Source of the DNA: Gammaproteobacteria bacterium 42_54_T18
GTDB lineage: Bacteria > Pseudomonadota > Gammaproteobacteria > Pseudomonadales > Ketobacteraceae
NCBI GenBank assembly: GCA_002163245.1
Contig: MAAL01000010.1
Location: 1-64,000 of the forward strand
Direction of reading: 5' to 3'
Length of the DNA stretch: 64,000 nucleotides
Position 1 is the stretch's first letter; the number at the start of each line of letters is the position of its first letter. This document shows positions 19,673 to 29,518 of the stretch, piece after piece. Under the pieces are notes generated by a model, which made no database searches, was not told where the DNA came from, and was given only the letters and a program-made list of their open reading frames with translations. Both the position numbers and the translations under genes were made by a program.

Positions 19673-20737
19673 TTACAGTAAGTTTGCATCAAATTTGTAC
19701 ACAATACCAAGAGAGAAGGCGTTAGGGTCATCCCCTGCAAGTGGCGTTACCTTATCACCGTGGCCCTTACCGTTAGCGCTGAAGCTTACATTGCTGTCAT
19801 TACTAACCCGAGCATAGGCCATATATAAGGTGGTTTGATCATCTAAGGCGTGGTCATAACCAATTGCCATCAACGTCGCATCGCTATTGTCAGCATCACC
19901 ATCGCTGGTGGCTAACTGTAATTTGATGGTGCCGTTGTCGGTGATTTTCATGCTTCCGCCTAAGCTGACGCTATCGCGATCATCGCCTGAAACCCCCATG
20001 ATGTCAGACTCACGTTGGTAGCCGCCACCAATACTAAAACGTCCGCAGTAATAACCTACCGTCAAAGCTTGAGCCGTGTGCTCCTCAGCCCCTGTTCCCT
20101 GTCCAATGCTTGCGTGAGCAAGGCCTACCTTTAAGCTGCTGTCGTTAAACTTTCGAGCGTAGTTGCCTTTTAGTATTATATTGTCAGTATCATCGGTTTC
20201 CTCTTCTGGCATGTAAGAAACGGCTAGGTCAAAGCCACTCATGTTGGGGCTGGTATACTGGATGATGTTGTCCAGCCGACCGGGGACCCCGGAGCCTTCC
20301 CATAAATTCCCCAAGTCACCGACCTGGTCAGCAAAAAGGTTGTAATCGTTGGCCCATTGATCAAGTGCTGGCATATGGCCGATTAGAGTCTGGCCGAAGC
20401 TGCCCTTGAGTCCAACAAATGAAGGGCGCCCTTTGGTGAATATTTGGCCCTCGGAGTCGGCGCCACCATTGCCGTCATTTGTACCCTGTGCGGTTAAGTC
20501 CACCCCACTTTCGTATTGAAAAATCACGGTTAAATCAGACTTTAGTTTGTGTTCACCACGAAAGCCTAGACGCGATGAACTACTGGTTAAATGAGTGCTA
20601 GAGTCCAGCCCATCGTCGACTCGGTCGATAGACAAATGGCCCACCCCATATAGGCCAAGCTCAAGAGCATTGGCTGGTTGGTTTAGTAACATAACGCCGC
20701 TAACTACATAGAAAGCAGACTTTTTAAATCGAATCAT
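19673..20737 (-). CDS. Gram-negative porin
   Basis: A 354-residue outer-membrane beta-barrel of the general porin (Porin_4/OmpC-like) group. Signal peptide MIRFKKSAFYVVSGVMLLNQ..NALE, then ELGLYGVGHLSID, the STHLTSSSSRLGFRGEH strand and the FVGLKGSFGQTLIGHM strand that are diagnostic of trimeric porins; alternating strands continue to a C-terminal FSLGIVYKFDANLL. I chose the ATG at 20737 because GGAGTT lies seven bases upstream and it places the signal peptide correctly. It does not end in the usual terminal Phe. Its location between secF and suhB interrupts the conserved gene order. Substrate selectivity is unknown. Confidence 0.87.
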   Translation of the reverse strand: MIRFKKSAFYVVSGVMLLNQPANALELGLYGVGHLSIDRVDDGLDSSTHLTSSSSRLGFRGEHKLKSDLTVIFQYESGVDLTAQGTNDGNGGADSEGQIFTKGRPSFVGLKGSFGQTLIGHMPALDQWANDYNLFADQVGDLGNLWEGSGVPGRLDNIIQYTSPNMSGFDLAVSYMPEEETDDTDNIILKGNYARKFNDSSLKVGLAHASIGQGTGAEEHTAQALTVGYYCGRFSIGGGYQRESDIMGVSGDDRDSVSLGGSMKITDNGTIKLQLATSDGDADNSDATLMAIGYDHALDDQTTLYMAYARVSNDSNVSFSANGKGHGDKVTPLAGDDPNAFSLGIVYKFDANLL

Positions 20738-21318
20738 TGTGTAAAACTCCATGGGCCGTAGTAACGGTAATGAGTGCCAAATTCCATACACAGTGTCAGG
20801 ACTGCGTGCCGTAGAGGTAGGGGCAACAATATGGAGAGGTGGCGTGTTGTCAAAAAACCTCCTAAGTCAGTGATAGTGCAGATTATTCTTTCTGTAAACC
20901 TGCTGAACCGAAAAAAACGTCATAAGTAAAGGCGCCATGATCGTAAGATAGTATTTATCTGCGTTACTTATGGGTTGATAAGTTCGAGCTTGGGCGATTG
21001 TTAAACGTTTAAATTACTTGATGTTTTTATTGGTCGTTGGGGGTCACGGTGTCGCAGCGGTTGTTTTTTTTGGGTTAAATTGTGGTGTTTGTTTACACAA
21101 AGCTGGACTTGTCATTGTTTTTTGTAGGGAGAAGGTCGACTGAAAAAATAAACCCTTTTTTCCCTTTTATAGCTAGAGTCTTTCCCATTCTGATCTACGC
21201 TCAAAAGTACGAAGTAGTTCTATCGCACTATTTTAATGTTCAAACGATATCAATATTTGCCATTGACCTTTGCGTGCAATAAAGGCTCGGCGAAAAGGTC
21301 TTAATGGAGAGGGATTTT
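20738..21318. other. Intergenic region between porin and chemoreceptor genes
   Basis: About 580 bases without a convincing gene. It must hold divergent promoters for the porin and the chemoreceptor. I see the palindrome TTAAACGTTTAA at 21001-21012 and a TTGACC at about 21264 upstream of the chemoreceptor leader, but no confident promoter pair. An open frame at 21082-21282 has no ribosome site and no recognisable protein character. Confidence 0.5.
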
Positions 21319-21375
21319 ATGAAAGTTACTATGTTAGTCACCGATAAAAATGCTAAGCGAGGAAAACTACAATGA
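21319..21375 (+). CDS. 18-residue leader ORF overlapping the chemoreceptor start
   Basis: ATG at 21319 with GGAGAGGG at 21306-21313 just upstream. It encodes [18 protein letters not shown] and ends with TGA at 21373-21375, which overlaps the chemoreceptor ATG (ATGA). Such an arrangement usually couples translation of the second gene to the first. The peptide itself is not recognised. The chemoreceptor also has its own GAGGA at 21361, inside this ORF, so coupling may be partial. Confidence 0.6.
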   Translation: MKVTMLVTDKNAKRGKLQ

Positions 21376-24300
21376 ATATGCTTGAAAACTTGCAGTTAAA
21401 ATGGAAGTTGGTGCTTGGATTTTCAATCCCCCTCGTGTTGATTGTGGCGATTTCCTCTGTTGTGTATGTGAGCTTGGATAAATTAGTAGAGACTAGCGCA
21501 AGGGTGAGCCATACCTACGAAGCGATTGATCTTGGTAAGAGTCTTACTTCGTCTTTAGTTAACATGGAGACGGGGTTACGTGGTTTTTTGGTGTCGGGAA
21601 AGGACGAGTTTTTAGAGCCCTATACTGCTGGAGAGGCAATCTTCAAGGAGCTGATGGCTCAAGCCAAAGTGAAAGTCTCCGATAACGCTGAGCAAGTTGA
21701 CAGGCTAAACCAGGTGGAATTGCTTAAAAATAAATGGATAAGCCGGCATGTGTTGGTAGCGATGGAATTTCGGCAGGAGGTTAGCGAGGGGGCGGATGCA
21801 GCGAAGGCCTTTGCTGAAGTATCGTCACGTACAGTCGGAAAAGAAAAATTTGACGGCTTTCGTGCTGTGTTAGGTGATTTAGAGCGTGCGGTGGCTAAGT
21901 CCCGCAGCGATGAAGCGAACCGTTTGGTTGTTTTGCTGTTGATGGATATGATTAACCAGGAAACTGGGCAGCGCGGGTTTTTATTGACCGGTAAAGAAGC
22001 ATCCCTTGAGCCTTATATTAACGGCACGGCGGCCTTTAAAGAACACGGTGATCAACTGTATGAGTTGGTTGATGGCGCAGCAGAGCGAAGTTTAAAAGAG
22101 GCTATAACGCTTGCAAACGATTGGAGGAAGCTTGCAGCAGAGCCTGAAATTGCGGCACGAAGAGAAATGAACAAAGTGTCGCGGACCATAGGTGACGTGA
22201 CAGCGTTTATAGAAAAAGGCATTGGTAAAAAATACATGGATGAGATGCGGGGCGTGTTGGATAAATTTGTCGCCGCAGAAGCAGAACTAATTGTGATCCG
22301 GGATGAAGAGCAAAAGGCGACGGCGGGTTCAACCTCAGACATTACGGTGTTCGGAGCATTGGCAGCGTTAATTATTGGCGCTTTGGTGACCTTCTTATTG
22401 ACTCGCTCTGTGTTGCGCCAACTTGGTGGTGACCCTAAAGAGCTTGAAGAGATTGCAGGGAATATAGCCATAGGTAATTTGGATATGGAGCTTGATAGTC
22501 AAAATGTTACAGGTGTTCTGCTATCAATGGCGAAGATGCGCGATAATTTGATTGCTAGGAGGGAAGTCGACAACGAGGCGATGGCGATTAAAAATGCCCT
22601 GGAGGTATGTACCACTAACGTGATGATGGCAGATAAAGATTACAACATCATGTTTATGAATGGTGCTGTGACAGACATGATGACTGGTATCGAAAAGGAG
22701 GTGAAAGAAGTTCTACCGAACTTTAATGCCAGTACGCTAATGGGCACTAATATAGATGTGTTCCACAAAGACCCCTCTCACCAACGCGGTATGTTGGACA
22801 AGCTAACCAGTACGTATCAAACAGAAATTATCGTGGGTGCTTTAACTATTGAGATTATTGCCACCCCAGTGCTAGATGCTAATGGCGATCGAATCAATAC
22901 GGTAGTGGAATGGAAAGACCTCACCGCTAGTTTGGCGAAGCAGCGAGAAGAAGAGCGTTTTGCTAATGAGTCCTTAGCGGTTAAAAATGCCTTGGAAGTG
23001 TGTAGCACCAGCGTGATGATGGCGGATAAAGACTACAACATCATGTTTATGAATGAATCGGTGACAGGCATGATGTCTAGCATCGAAAAAGAAGTGAAAG
23101 AGGTTCTACCGAACTTTAATGCCAGTACGTTAATGGGCACCAATATTGATGTGTTCCATAAAGATCCGTCGCATCAACGTAATATGTTGGACAGGTTAAC
23201 CAGTACCTATAGAACGCAAATTGAAGTGGGTGTATTAACCGTCGAAATCATTGCCACCCCCGTGTTAGGTAGTGATGGCGAGCGTATTAATACGGTAGTG
23301 GAGTGGAAGGATCTCACCGCCAGCTTGGCCAAAGAGCGAGAAGAGGAGCGTATTGCTAATGAGTCCTTGGCAGTGAAAAATGCCTTGGAAGTGTGTAGCA
23401 CCAGCGTGATGATGGCGGATAAAGACTACAACATCATGTTTATGAATGAATCGGTGACAGACATGATGTCTAGCATCGAAAAAGAAGTGAAAGAGGTTCT
23501 ACCGAACTTTAATGCCAGCACGTTAATGGGCACCAATATTGATGTGTTCCATAAAGATCCGTCGCATCAACGTAATATGTTGGACAGGTTAACTAGTACC
23601 TATAGAACGCAAATTGAAGTGGGTGTATTAACCGTCGAAATTATTGCCACCCCAGTGTTAGGTAGTAATGGCGAGCGTATTAATACGGTAGTGGAATGGA
23701 AGGATCTCACCGCAAGCTTGGCTAAGGGGCGTGAAGAGCAGCGTATTAGTAATGAAGCGATGGCAATCAAAAATGCCTTGGAGGTCTGTAATACCAGCGT
23801 GATGATGGCAGATAAAGATTACAACATCATGTATATGAATGCTGCGGTTAACCGTATGATGAGTGCTGCTGAGGCGGATATCCGTACGGCACTGCCAAAC
23901 TTTGATGCTCGTACACTTATGGGCACTAATATTGATGGGTTCCATAAAGACCCGTCCCATCAGCGTCGCATGTTGGATGGATTAAAAGATACGTATAGTA
24001 CCAATATCAATATTGGTCCCCGCATTATGAGAGTGACAGCTACACCGGTGTTTAGTGAAGAAGGAGAGCGGTTAAATACAGTGGTTGAATGGGCGGATTT
24101 AACTGAAGAGCTTGCTAAGCAAGACATCGATGAGGCTTTGGCGGCGGAGAATGCTCGTATTAAACAAGCGTTGGATAATGTTACCGCCAATGTCATGGTG
24201 GCGGATGCTGACCTGAATATCATTTATATGAATGACGCGGTCGTGGCGATGATGCGTAATGCAGAACCTGATATTCGAACGGATTTACCACAATTTTCAG

Positions 24301-25682
24301 TGGATACATTGGATGGCACTAATATTGATATTTTCCATAAAAACCCAGCTCATCAGCGTGGATTACTAGAGCGACAAAGTGCAACGTTAGATTCCGAGTT
24401 CCTTTTAGGCGGTAGAACGCTGCGAGTTATTGCTAATCCTATTAAAGATGATGCTGGTGCTCGTCTAGGTACGGTGGTGGAATGGATGGATCGTACGGAA
24501 GAGGTTGCGATTCAAAAGGAAATAGACAATATCGTGTCTTCCGCCAGCATGGGAGACTTGTCGGCTAGAGTGGATGAGTCTAATAAAACAGGCTTCTTTA
24601 AGAATGTTAGTACGGGCTTAAATAACTTAGTGGGCGTGTGCGAATCGGTAATAGGTGATTTGGGTGGTGTTCTTGGGGCGATGGCCGAAGGTGACCTTAC
24701 CAAGCAAATGACAGGAGACTATGAAGGAGACTTTGCTGGGCTGAAAAATAATGCCAATAAAACCATTGATCAGTTAACCAGTATTATCGGTGAGATTAAT
24801 GAATCATCGATCCAGGTGTTAAGTGGCGCTGAAGAAATCGCTGCGGGTAACACAGATTTAAGTCAGAGAACGGAAGAGCAGGCATCCTCATTAGAAGAAA
24901 CCGCTGCCAGCATGGAAGAGATGACCAGCTCGGTGAAGCAGAGTTCTGATAGTGTGACACGTGCTAATGATCTGGCGATTACGACGCAGTCCAAAGCGGA
25001 AGAGGGTGGTGCGGTTGTGGCTCAGGCGGTTGATGCCATGGATAAGATTCGCGATAGTAGTAAGAAAATAGCGGATATTATTGGTGTTATTGATGAAATT
25101 GCTTTTCAAACAAACTTGCTAGCACTAAACGCCGCGGTGGAAGCTGCAAGGGCGGGAGAACAAGGTCGAGGGTTTGCAGTGGTGGCAGGAGAGGTTCGAA
25201 ATCTGGCCCAGAGATCAGCGGCGGCAGCCAAAGATATCAAAGACCTGATTAATGACAGTGTGGCTAAAGTGGGAGACGGCACCATACTGGTGGGGCGCTC
25301 CGGAGATACATTGGCTGAAATTGTTAAGTCGGTGCAAGAAGTTGGCACACTTATCGGGGAGGTCGCACTCAGTGCAGAGGAGCAAACCTCCGGTATTGAG
25401 CAAGTGAATCAAGCCGTATCACAAATGGATGAGATGACCCAACAAAACGCGGCGCTTGTCGAGGAAGCTTCTGCTGCAAGTGAGGCTATGTCGGATCAAG
25501 CCAAACAGTTGGGGCAGTTGGTGTCATTCTTTAATACCAGTTCTGCAGGTGGTTCTGCTAGGGGGGGGGCTGCTTTATTGACTTCTCACTCGACAGCCGT
25601 CAAGCAATTACCTCGAGCTGCGGTAGCGCATAAAGGACCAGGTGCGGGGTATGATTCGGCGGATGAATGGGAGGAGTTCTAA
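21372..25682 (+). CDS. Methyl-accepting chemotaxis protein with two CHASE3 modules and five tandem Aer2-like heme-PAS domains
   Basis: A 1436-residue inner-membrane chemoreceptor. Order: TM1 about 11-33; two CHASE3-type periplasmic modules ([19 protein letters not shown], then [19 protein letters not shown]); TM2 about 316-338; a HAMP start ([20 protein letters not shown]); five PAS domains starting at residues 407, 538, 669, 800 and 931, each exactly 131 residues apart; HAMP-like segments about 1058-1150; and the signalling hairpin ([20 protein letters not shown]). Every PAS copy has FHK(D/N)P(S/A)HQR (His465, 596, 727, 858, 989) and VVEW-D-T (Trp514, 645, 776, 907, 1038), the His/Trp pair that in Aer2-type receptors ligates heme b and stabilises bound oxygen. 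The C-terminus EWEEF matches the xWxxF CheR-binding pentapeptide (Aer2/McpB ends GWEEF). It is probably an oxygen or gas sensor; the periplasmic ligand is unknown. Confidence 0.92.
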   Translation: MNMLENLQLKWKLVLGFSIPLVLIVAISSVVYVSLDKLVETSARVSHTYEAIDLGKSLTSSLVNMETGLRGFLVSGKDEFLEPYTAGEAIFKELMAQAKVKVSDNAEQVDRLNQVELLKNKWISRHVLVAMEFRQEVSEGADAAKAFAEVSSRTVGKEKFDGFRAVLGDLERAVAKSRSDEANRLVVLLLMDMINQETGQRGFLLTGKEASLEPYINGTAAFKEHGDQLYELVDGAAERSLKEAITLANDWRKLAAEPEIAARREMNKVSRTIGDVTAFIEKGIGKKYMDEMRGVLDKFVAAEAELIVIRDEEQKATAGSTSDITVFGALAALIIGALVTFLLTRSVLRQLGGDPKELEEIAGNIAIGNLDMELDSQNVTGVLLSMAKMRDNLIARREVDNEAMAIKNALEVCTTNVMMADKDYNIMFMNGAVTDMMTGIEKEVKEVLPNFNASTLMGTNIDVFHKDPSHQRGMLDKLTSTYQTEIIVGALTIEIIATPVLDANGDRINTVVEWKDLTASLAKQREEERFANESLAVKNALEVCSTSVMMADKDYNIMFMNESVTGMMSSIEKEVKEVLPNFNASTLMGTNIDVFHKDPSHQRNMLDRLTSTYRTQIEVGVLTVEIIATPVLGSDGERINTVVEWKDLTASLAKEREEERIANESLAVKNALEVCSTSVMMADKDYNIMFMNESVTDMMSSIEKEVKEVLPNFNASTLMGTNIDVFHKDPSHQRNMLDRLTSTYRTQIEVGVLTVEIIATPVLGSNGERINTVVEWKDLTASLAKGREEQRISNEAMAIKNALEVCNTSVMMADKDYNIMYMNAAVNRMMSAAEADIRTALPNFDARTLMGTNIDGFHKDPSHQRRMLDGLKDTYSTNINIGPRIMRVTATPVFSEEGERLNTVVEWADLTEELAKQDIDEALAAENARIKQALDNVTANVMVADADLNIIYMNDAVVAMMRNAEPDIRTDLPQFSVDTLDGTNIDIFHKNPAHQRGLLERQSATLDSEFLLGGRTLRVIANPIKDDAGARLGTVVEWMDRTEEVAIQKEIDNIVSSASMGDLSARVDESNKTGFFKNVSTGLNNLVGVCESVIGDLGGVLGAMAEGDLTKQMTGDYEGDFAGLKNNANKTIDQLTSIIGEINESSIQVLSGAEEIAAGNTDLSQRTEEQASSLEETAASMEEMTSSVKQSSDSVTRANDLAITTQSKAEEGGAVVAQAVDAMDKIRDSSKKIADIIGVIDEIAFQTNLLALNAAVEAARAGEQGRGFAVVAGEVRNLAQRSAAAAKDIKDLINDSVAKVGDGTILVGRSGDTLAEIVKSVQEVGTLIGEVALSAEEQTSGIEQVNQAVSQMDEMTQQNAALVEEASAASEAMSDQAKQLGQLVSFFNTSSAGGSARGGAALLTSHSTAVKQLPRAAVAHKGPGAGYDSADEWEEF
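22590..24554 (+). repeat. Five tandem 393-bp repeats encoding PAS domains
   Basis: Equivalent positions (the AAA codon after ATT/GTT/GTG/ATC) fall at 22590, 22983, 23376, 23769 and 24162, an exact 393-bp period. Copies 2 and 3 are nearly identical, with two amino-acid changes in the first ~112 residues. Copies 1 and 4 are close and copy 5 is the most diverged. Confidence 0.95.
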
Positions 25683-25732
25683 ACGCTGCTTTAAGATAGA
25701 ATATGAAAGGGACGTAAGCTTCTTTGGACAAT

Positions 25733-25765
25733 AAAAAACCCCGCTTTTTAGCGGGGTTTTTTATT
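25733..25765. terminator. Bidirectional terminator after the chemoreceptor gene
   Basis: AAAAAACCCCGC, a TTTTTA loop, then GCGGGGTTTTTT: a GC-rich six-pair stem with A and T runs on both sides. Confidence 0.92.
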
Positions 25766-25797
25766 GGGGTTTGATAAGAGGTTGAATGTGCAGGCAT

Positions 25798-25833
25798 AAA
25801 AAAACTCGCTATAAATGTGAGCGAGTTTTTTAT
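25798..25833. terminator. Second bidirectional terminator
   Basis: AAAAAACTCGCT, an ATAAATGTG loop, then AGCGAGTTTTTT. It probably terminates the 50-residue minus-strand gene at 25857-26009 as well as residual read-through from the chemoreceptor gene. Confidence 0.88.
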
Positions 25834-25856
25834 GGATGAGGTGTTTCTTCGACGGG

Positions 25857-26009
25857 TTACTGTTGTCGAGGAGGCTCATCATGCCGAATAGGGATCAAGA
25901 TCGGTTGTAAATTACGTTGTGCGTTGTCATTTACAATATGATCTTCAAACGGAAGACTAAAGCTCTCGAAGAGTTCAAGTAATGCGTGTTTTAGTTCCTG
26001 CCAGTTCAT
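25857..26009 (-). CDS. Small hypothetical protein, 50 residues
   Basis: On the minus strand an ATG at 26009 is preceded by GAGGCAACCCT and opens a 50-codon frame beginning MNWQELKHALLELFESFSLP and ending RHDEPPRQQ. The N-terminal half is an amphipathic helix candidate; the tail is polar and proline-rich. It has its own terminator downstream on the minus strand (25798-25833) and lies downstream of suhB in the same orientation. I do not recognise the family. The ribosome site and terminator support a real gene. Confidence 0.6.
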   Translation of the reverse strand: MNWQELKHALLELFESFSLPFEDHIVNDNAQRNLQPILIPIRHDEPPRQQ

Positions 26010-26176
26010 AGGGTTGCCTCATTTGGCCTGTTGTTATTACTCGTTACGACTTATGTATGACGACATTTATAACAATCGTTAACATTAGTTATAACAGCGT
26101 CCATAACAACAGTATAGGCAAATTAATAGCTACGGGCGTAATACGAACAAAAACGCGTCAAAAAAAACAAAGTCGT

Positions 26177-26980
26177 TTAGCCTTTCAAATGAGGTCGTAT
26201 AGTTTGAAGCATCGCCTTAAATAACTTAGGCTGCGCGCAAACAATATTGCCTGTTTTTAAATGGCTCATGCCACCATTGAGGTCGCCGACCAGGCCACCG
26301 GCTTCTTGTACTAACAAAACGCCAGCAGCCATATCCCACTCTTTAAGACCAAACTCCCAAAAACCATCGTATCGACCTGCAGCAACGTAGGCGAGATCTA
26401 GGGATGCTGCACCTTGGCGGCGAATCCCAGAGCATTGTTGAGCAAAGTCTTTAAACATACCCATGTAGCTATCAAAGATGTCTAATTGGTCTGGGCGAAA
26501 AGGAAAACCCGTCGCAAGCAATGTACCCGCTAACGCTTTTCGGCTGTTTACACGTAAACGTTTACCGTTAAGTTGCGCTCCGCGGCCTCGTGCAGCAGTA
26601 AATTCTTCTTTACGCATAGGGTCTAGAACAACGGCAACTTCGATCTGGTCTTTTATCGTAAGTGCTATTGATATCGCGAAGTGTGGAACACCGTTAATAA
26701 AATTGGTGGTGCCATCAAGGGGGTCGATAATCCATACGTAATCTTTACCATCATCGACACCTTCGATAAGGCCGGTCTCTTCACCGAGAAAACCATGATT
26801 TGGATAACGTTTGCGAATGCCTTCAATAATGCTTTCTTCAGATGCTTTATCAACGCGGGTGACAAAGTCGTTAACCCCTTTAGCCTCTACATCAAGTAAG
26901 TCTACTTGTTCAGCAGCTTGGGCGATCATATCACCAGTAGTACGGGCAACAGTTAACGCGGTATTTAGCATCGGATGCAT
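26177..26980 (-). CDS. suhB: Inositol-1-monophosphatase SuhB
   Basis: A 267-residue Mg-dependent phosphatase of the IMPase family that, in gammaproteobacteria, also joins ribosomal-RNA antitermination complexes. Metal-site motifs GEETG (near 67), DPLDGTTNFING (near 84) and EWDMAAGVLLVQEAGG (near 212) are intact. I chose the ATG at 26980 (MHPMLNTALTVA, the usual family start), with AAAGG about nine bases upstream; the longer frame to 27022 adds an unmatched 14 residues. It is divergent from trmJ. Confidence 0.95.
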   Translation of the reverse strand: MHPMLNTALTVARTTGDMIAQAAEQVDLLDVEAKGVNDFVTRVDKASEESIIEGIRKRYPNHGFLGEETGLIEGVDDGKDYVWIIDPLDGTTNFINGVPHFAISIALTIKDQIEVAVVLDPMRKEEFTAARGRGAQLNGKRLRVNSRKALAGTLLATGFPFRPDQLDIFDSYMGMFKDFAQQCSGIRRQGAASLDLAYVAAGRYDGFWEFGLKEWDMAAGVLLVQEAGGLVGDLNGGMSHLKTGNIVCAQPKLFKAMLQTIRPHLKG

Positions 26981-27185
26981 AGAAAATAACCTTTCGAAGT
27001 AAAGTATGGGTAAAGAAAGCAAATTGAATAAAGAGCGTGGGTGTTTCGGCGCTGAGCGTAAAACTCAAAGCGTGACCCCAAATATTGAGCCGTATTGTAT
27101 CAGAAAGGCGGCTCCATCACGTATAGGTTTTGAACGAAATCTGTTAGTATGCCCGCGATTTTAGCTTCTAGCAGGACCCTTTCCT

Positions 27186-28067
27186 ATGATTACACTCGAT
27201 AATATCCGCATTGTTATGATCAATACGAGCGACTCTGGCAATATTGGTGCAGCGGCACGAGCCTTGAAAACCATGGGGTTAGCGCGCCTTTATTTGGTCG
27301 ATCCGGTGGAATATCCAACGGGTAAAGCGACTGCTAGAGCATCTGGCGCAGCCGATGTGTTACACAATGCTACGGTGGTTAGTAGTCTGGATGACGCCAT
27401 CGAAGGTTGTAGTCTGGTGTGGGGGACAAGTGCCCGAATGCGATCCATTCCTTGGCCAGTGGTGACTCCTCGCCAAGCGGCAGAGCAGGTTGCGAATGAG
27501 CATGATGAGACTGAAGTCGCCATTATTTTTGGTCGGGAAAACTCCGGCATGACCAATGACGAGCTGCGAAAGTGTCATTATCACATCAGCATTCCAAGCA
27601 ATGATGAATATGGTGTGCTGAATGTAGCTTCTGCTATTCAGCTGATTTGTTACGAGATGCGTGTCAGGTTACTGGAGCCTGAACTTGAAAAAAACCAAGA
27701 AAAAGAGCAACAACAAACGGCTGATTCGGGTGCGCAAATTGAGCCACAGATGCCGTTATCCGTGACGAAATGGGATTCTCCCTTGGTGAGTGTTCAGGAT
27801 ATGGAACGGTTCTTCCTACATTTTGAACAAACTTTGCTTGATATCGACTTCTTTGACCCCAATACACCACGACAGTTGATGACAAGAGCGAGACGGTTAT
27901 TTAACCGCACACGCCTAGATCGTTTAGAGATGAATTTAATGCGTGGTTTCCTTTCTAAGGTTCAAAAGCTGGCTAGCGCTAAGATGCTGGCACAGGAACC
28001 GATTGAGACAGAAACAGGCGTTGAGCCTTCTGCAGACGAGTCATCGGAGAAAAAAGCAGACCATTAG
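27186..28067 (+). CDS. trmJ: tRNA (cytidine/uridine-2'-O-)-methyltransferase TrmJ
   Basis: A SPOUT-fold SAM-dependent enzyme that 2'-O-methylates position 32 of tRNAs. 293 residues. Knot motifs: [20 protein letters not shown] at the N-terminus, [13 protein letters not shown] near 118 and [19 protein letters not shown] near 137. The C-terminal helical extension ([15 protein letters not shown]) is typical of TrmJ. The order suhB (divergent)-trmJ-cysE-iscR is conserved in pseudomonads. Confidence 0.95.
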   Translation: MITLDNIRIVMINTSDSGNIGAAARALKTMGLARLYLVDPVEYPTGKATARASGAADVLHNATVVSSLDDAIEGCSLVWGTSARMRSIPWPVVTPRQAAEQVANEHDETEVAIIFGRENSGMTNDELRKCHYHISIPSNDEYGVLNVASAIQLICYEMRVRLLEPELEKNQEKEQQQTADSGAQIEPQMPLSVTKWDSPLVSVQDMERFFLHFEQTLLDIDFFDPNTPRQLMTRARRLFNRTRLDRLEMNLMRGFLSKVQKLASAKMLAQEPIETETGVEPSADESSEKKADH

Positions 28068-28078
28068 AGGTAGCAACG

Positions 28079-28858
28079 ATGTTTGACAATTTTAAAGAAG
28101 ATATCGCGTCGGTTTTTGATAGAGACCCTGCAGCCCGTAATACCTTTGAGGTATTAACTAACTATCCTGGCTTGCATGCGGTTGTTTTACATCGTTGGGC
28201 CCATGCATTGTGGCTGAAAAATGCTAAAGGGTTGGCGCGAACGTTATCCACGTTTAGTCGTTGGTTAACGGGAATAGAAATTCACCCAGGTGCAGTGATA
28301 GGCCGTCGTTTTTTTATTGATCATGGCATGGGGGTGGTAATAGGGGAGACGGCTGAAATAGGCAATGATGTCACCCTGTATCACGGTGTCACTCTTGGCG
28401 GAACAACCTGGAACAAAGGTAAAAGACACCCAACGCTTGGTAATGGTGTGGTGGTTGGTGCAGGAGCCAAAGTACTTGGCCCCATCACTTTGGGGGATAA
28501 TTCACGGGTTGGCTCAAATGCGGTGGTCACAAAAGATGTGCCAAACGAGGCAACGGCTGTCGGTATTCCTGGGCGTATCATCAAAAAACGAGACCCTGCA
28601 ACGATTCAATGTGAAGAGACTCGCCGCTTAGCTATGGCAAAGAAAATGGGTTTTGATGCCTATGGTATGACCGACGACATGCCTGATCCTATCGTGCGTT
28701 CTATCAACTCAATGTTGGATCATTTAAACGCGGTTGACGAGAAATTGAACGGTATGTGTGGGGCGCTAAAGGAATTAGGTAGCGATTATTGCAATCAGCA
28801 ATTGCCCGAATTGAAAGCAGATTTGCTGGATGGTGTGGAGTCAGAGTCGGTGAGTTAA
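28079..28858 (+). CDS. cysE: Serine O-acetyltransferase
   Basis: Makes O-acetylserine, the first step of cysteine synthesis; its sulfur product feeds the IscS desulfurase encoded next. 259 residues. A helical N-terminus is followed by a left-handed beta-helix of hexapeptide repeats ([61 protein letters not shown]). The catalytic His of [10 protein letters not shown] is present. It follows trmJ by 11 bases. Confidence 0.95.
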   Translation: MFDNFKEDIASVFDRDPAARNTFEVLTNYPGLHAVVLHRWAHALWLKNAKGLARTLSTFSRWLTGIEIHPGAVIGRRFFIDHGMGVVIGETAEIGNDVTLYHGVTLGGTTWNKGKRHPTLGNGVVVGAGAKVLGPITLGDNSRVGSNAVVTKDVPNEATAVGIPGRIIKKRDPATIQCEETRRLAMAKKMGFDAYGMTDDMPDPIVRSINSMLDHLNAVDEKLNGMCGALKELGSDYCNQQLPELKADLLDGVESESVS

Positions 28859-28889
28859 TCGTCTAAACAGAGTAAACCTGCTTTTGTTT

Positions 28890-28914
28890 AAAGTTGACTG
28901 TTTTAGTCGGGTAT
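28890..28914 (+). promoter_or_regulatory. IscR type 1 operator over the isc promoter
   Basis: The 25-bp stretch centred on GTTGACT-GTTTTAG-TCGGGTAT matches the published IscR type 1 consensus (two arms around a WWW core) at every position except the second. It overlaps a -35 TTGACT at 28894-28899 that is 17 bp from a -10-like CACAAT (28917-28922). [2Fe-2S]-IscR bound here would repress the operon, giving the usual feedback control. Confidence 0.85.
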
Positions 28915-28981
28915 TGCACAATACCGCCTGAGAGAAAGAAACCCAAGCTTGTGCGGGCAGGCTTTTTAATGAGGGCACACC

Positions 28982-29485
28982 ATGAAATTAACCACAAAAG
29001 GGCGTTATGCAGTAACCGCAATGCTTGATTTGGCGCTGCATGCCAACCAAGGGCCTGTTAGTTTGGCAGATATTTCTGAGCGACAAGGTATTTCTATTTC
29101 GTATTTGGAACAGTTATTTGCCAAATTACGTAAAAACGAATTAGTGAGCAGTGTCCGTGGGCCAGGCGGAGGTTATCGCCTAAGCCGGGAAAGTACTCAG
29201 ATTTTTATTGCAGAGGTTGTTGATGCGGTTGATGAACCGGTTGATGTTACTCGATGCGAAGGTCAGGGCACCTGTCAAAATGGCGAGCCTTGCCTAACAC
29301 ATTACCTCTGGGAAGACCTTAGCCAACAACTACACCAGTTTTTGAGTGCTATTAGTCTTCAGAGCCTTGTAGAACGATCAGAAATCCGTAAAGTGGCGGA
29401 TCGTCAAGATCGGTATCAGCAAGAGGCTAGCACAGCTGAGCGAGAGCTTGCAGATAATATGGTACCAATAAATACAATAACCTGA
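28982..29485 (+). CDS. iscR: Iron-sulfur cluster regulator IscR
   Basis: An Rrf2-family repressor of the isc operon, 167 residues. A winged helix at the N-terminus ([52 protein letters not shown]) is followed by the [2Fe-2S] ligands in [21 protein letters not shown] (three Cys plus His). First gene of the isc operon, directly under its own operator. Confidence 0.97.
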   Translation: MKLTTKGRYAVTAMLDLALHANQGPVSLADISERQGISISYLEQLFAKLRKNELVSSVRGPGGGYRLSRESTQIFIAEVVDAVDEPVDVTRCEGQGTCQNGEPCLTHYLWEDLSQQLHQFLSAISLQSLVERSEIRKVADRQDRYQQEASTAERELADNMVPINTIT

Positions 29486-29518
29486 TTACATTAGGTTAAG
29501 AGAGAGGAAAACTTTGGC

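Noticed and set aside
21082-21282. 66-residue ORF upstream of the chemoreceptor
   Set aside because: No ribosome site, unlikely composition, and it lies in the A+T-rich region expected to hold promoters.
22590-24554. Possible CRISPR or transposon repeat array
   Set aside because: The 393-bp repeats are continuous coding sequence for PAS domains with no spacers and an exact 131-codon period.
25106-25412. Overlapping minus-strand ORFs under the chemoreceptor signalling domain
   Set aside because: Antisense frames over the highly conserved methyl-accepting hairpin; composition is that of a shadow.
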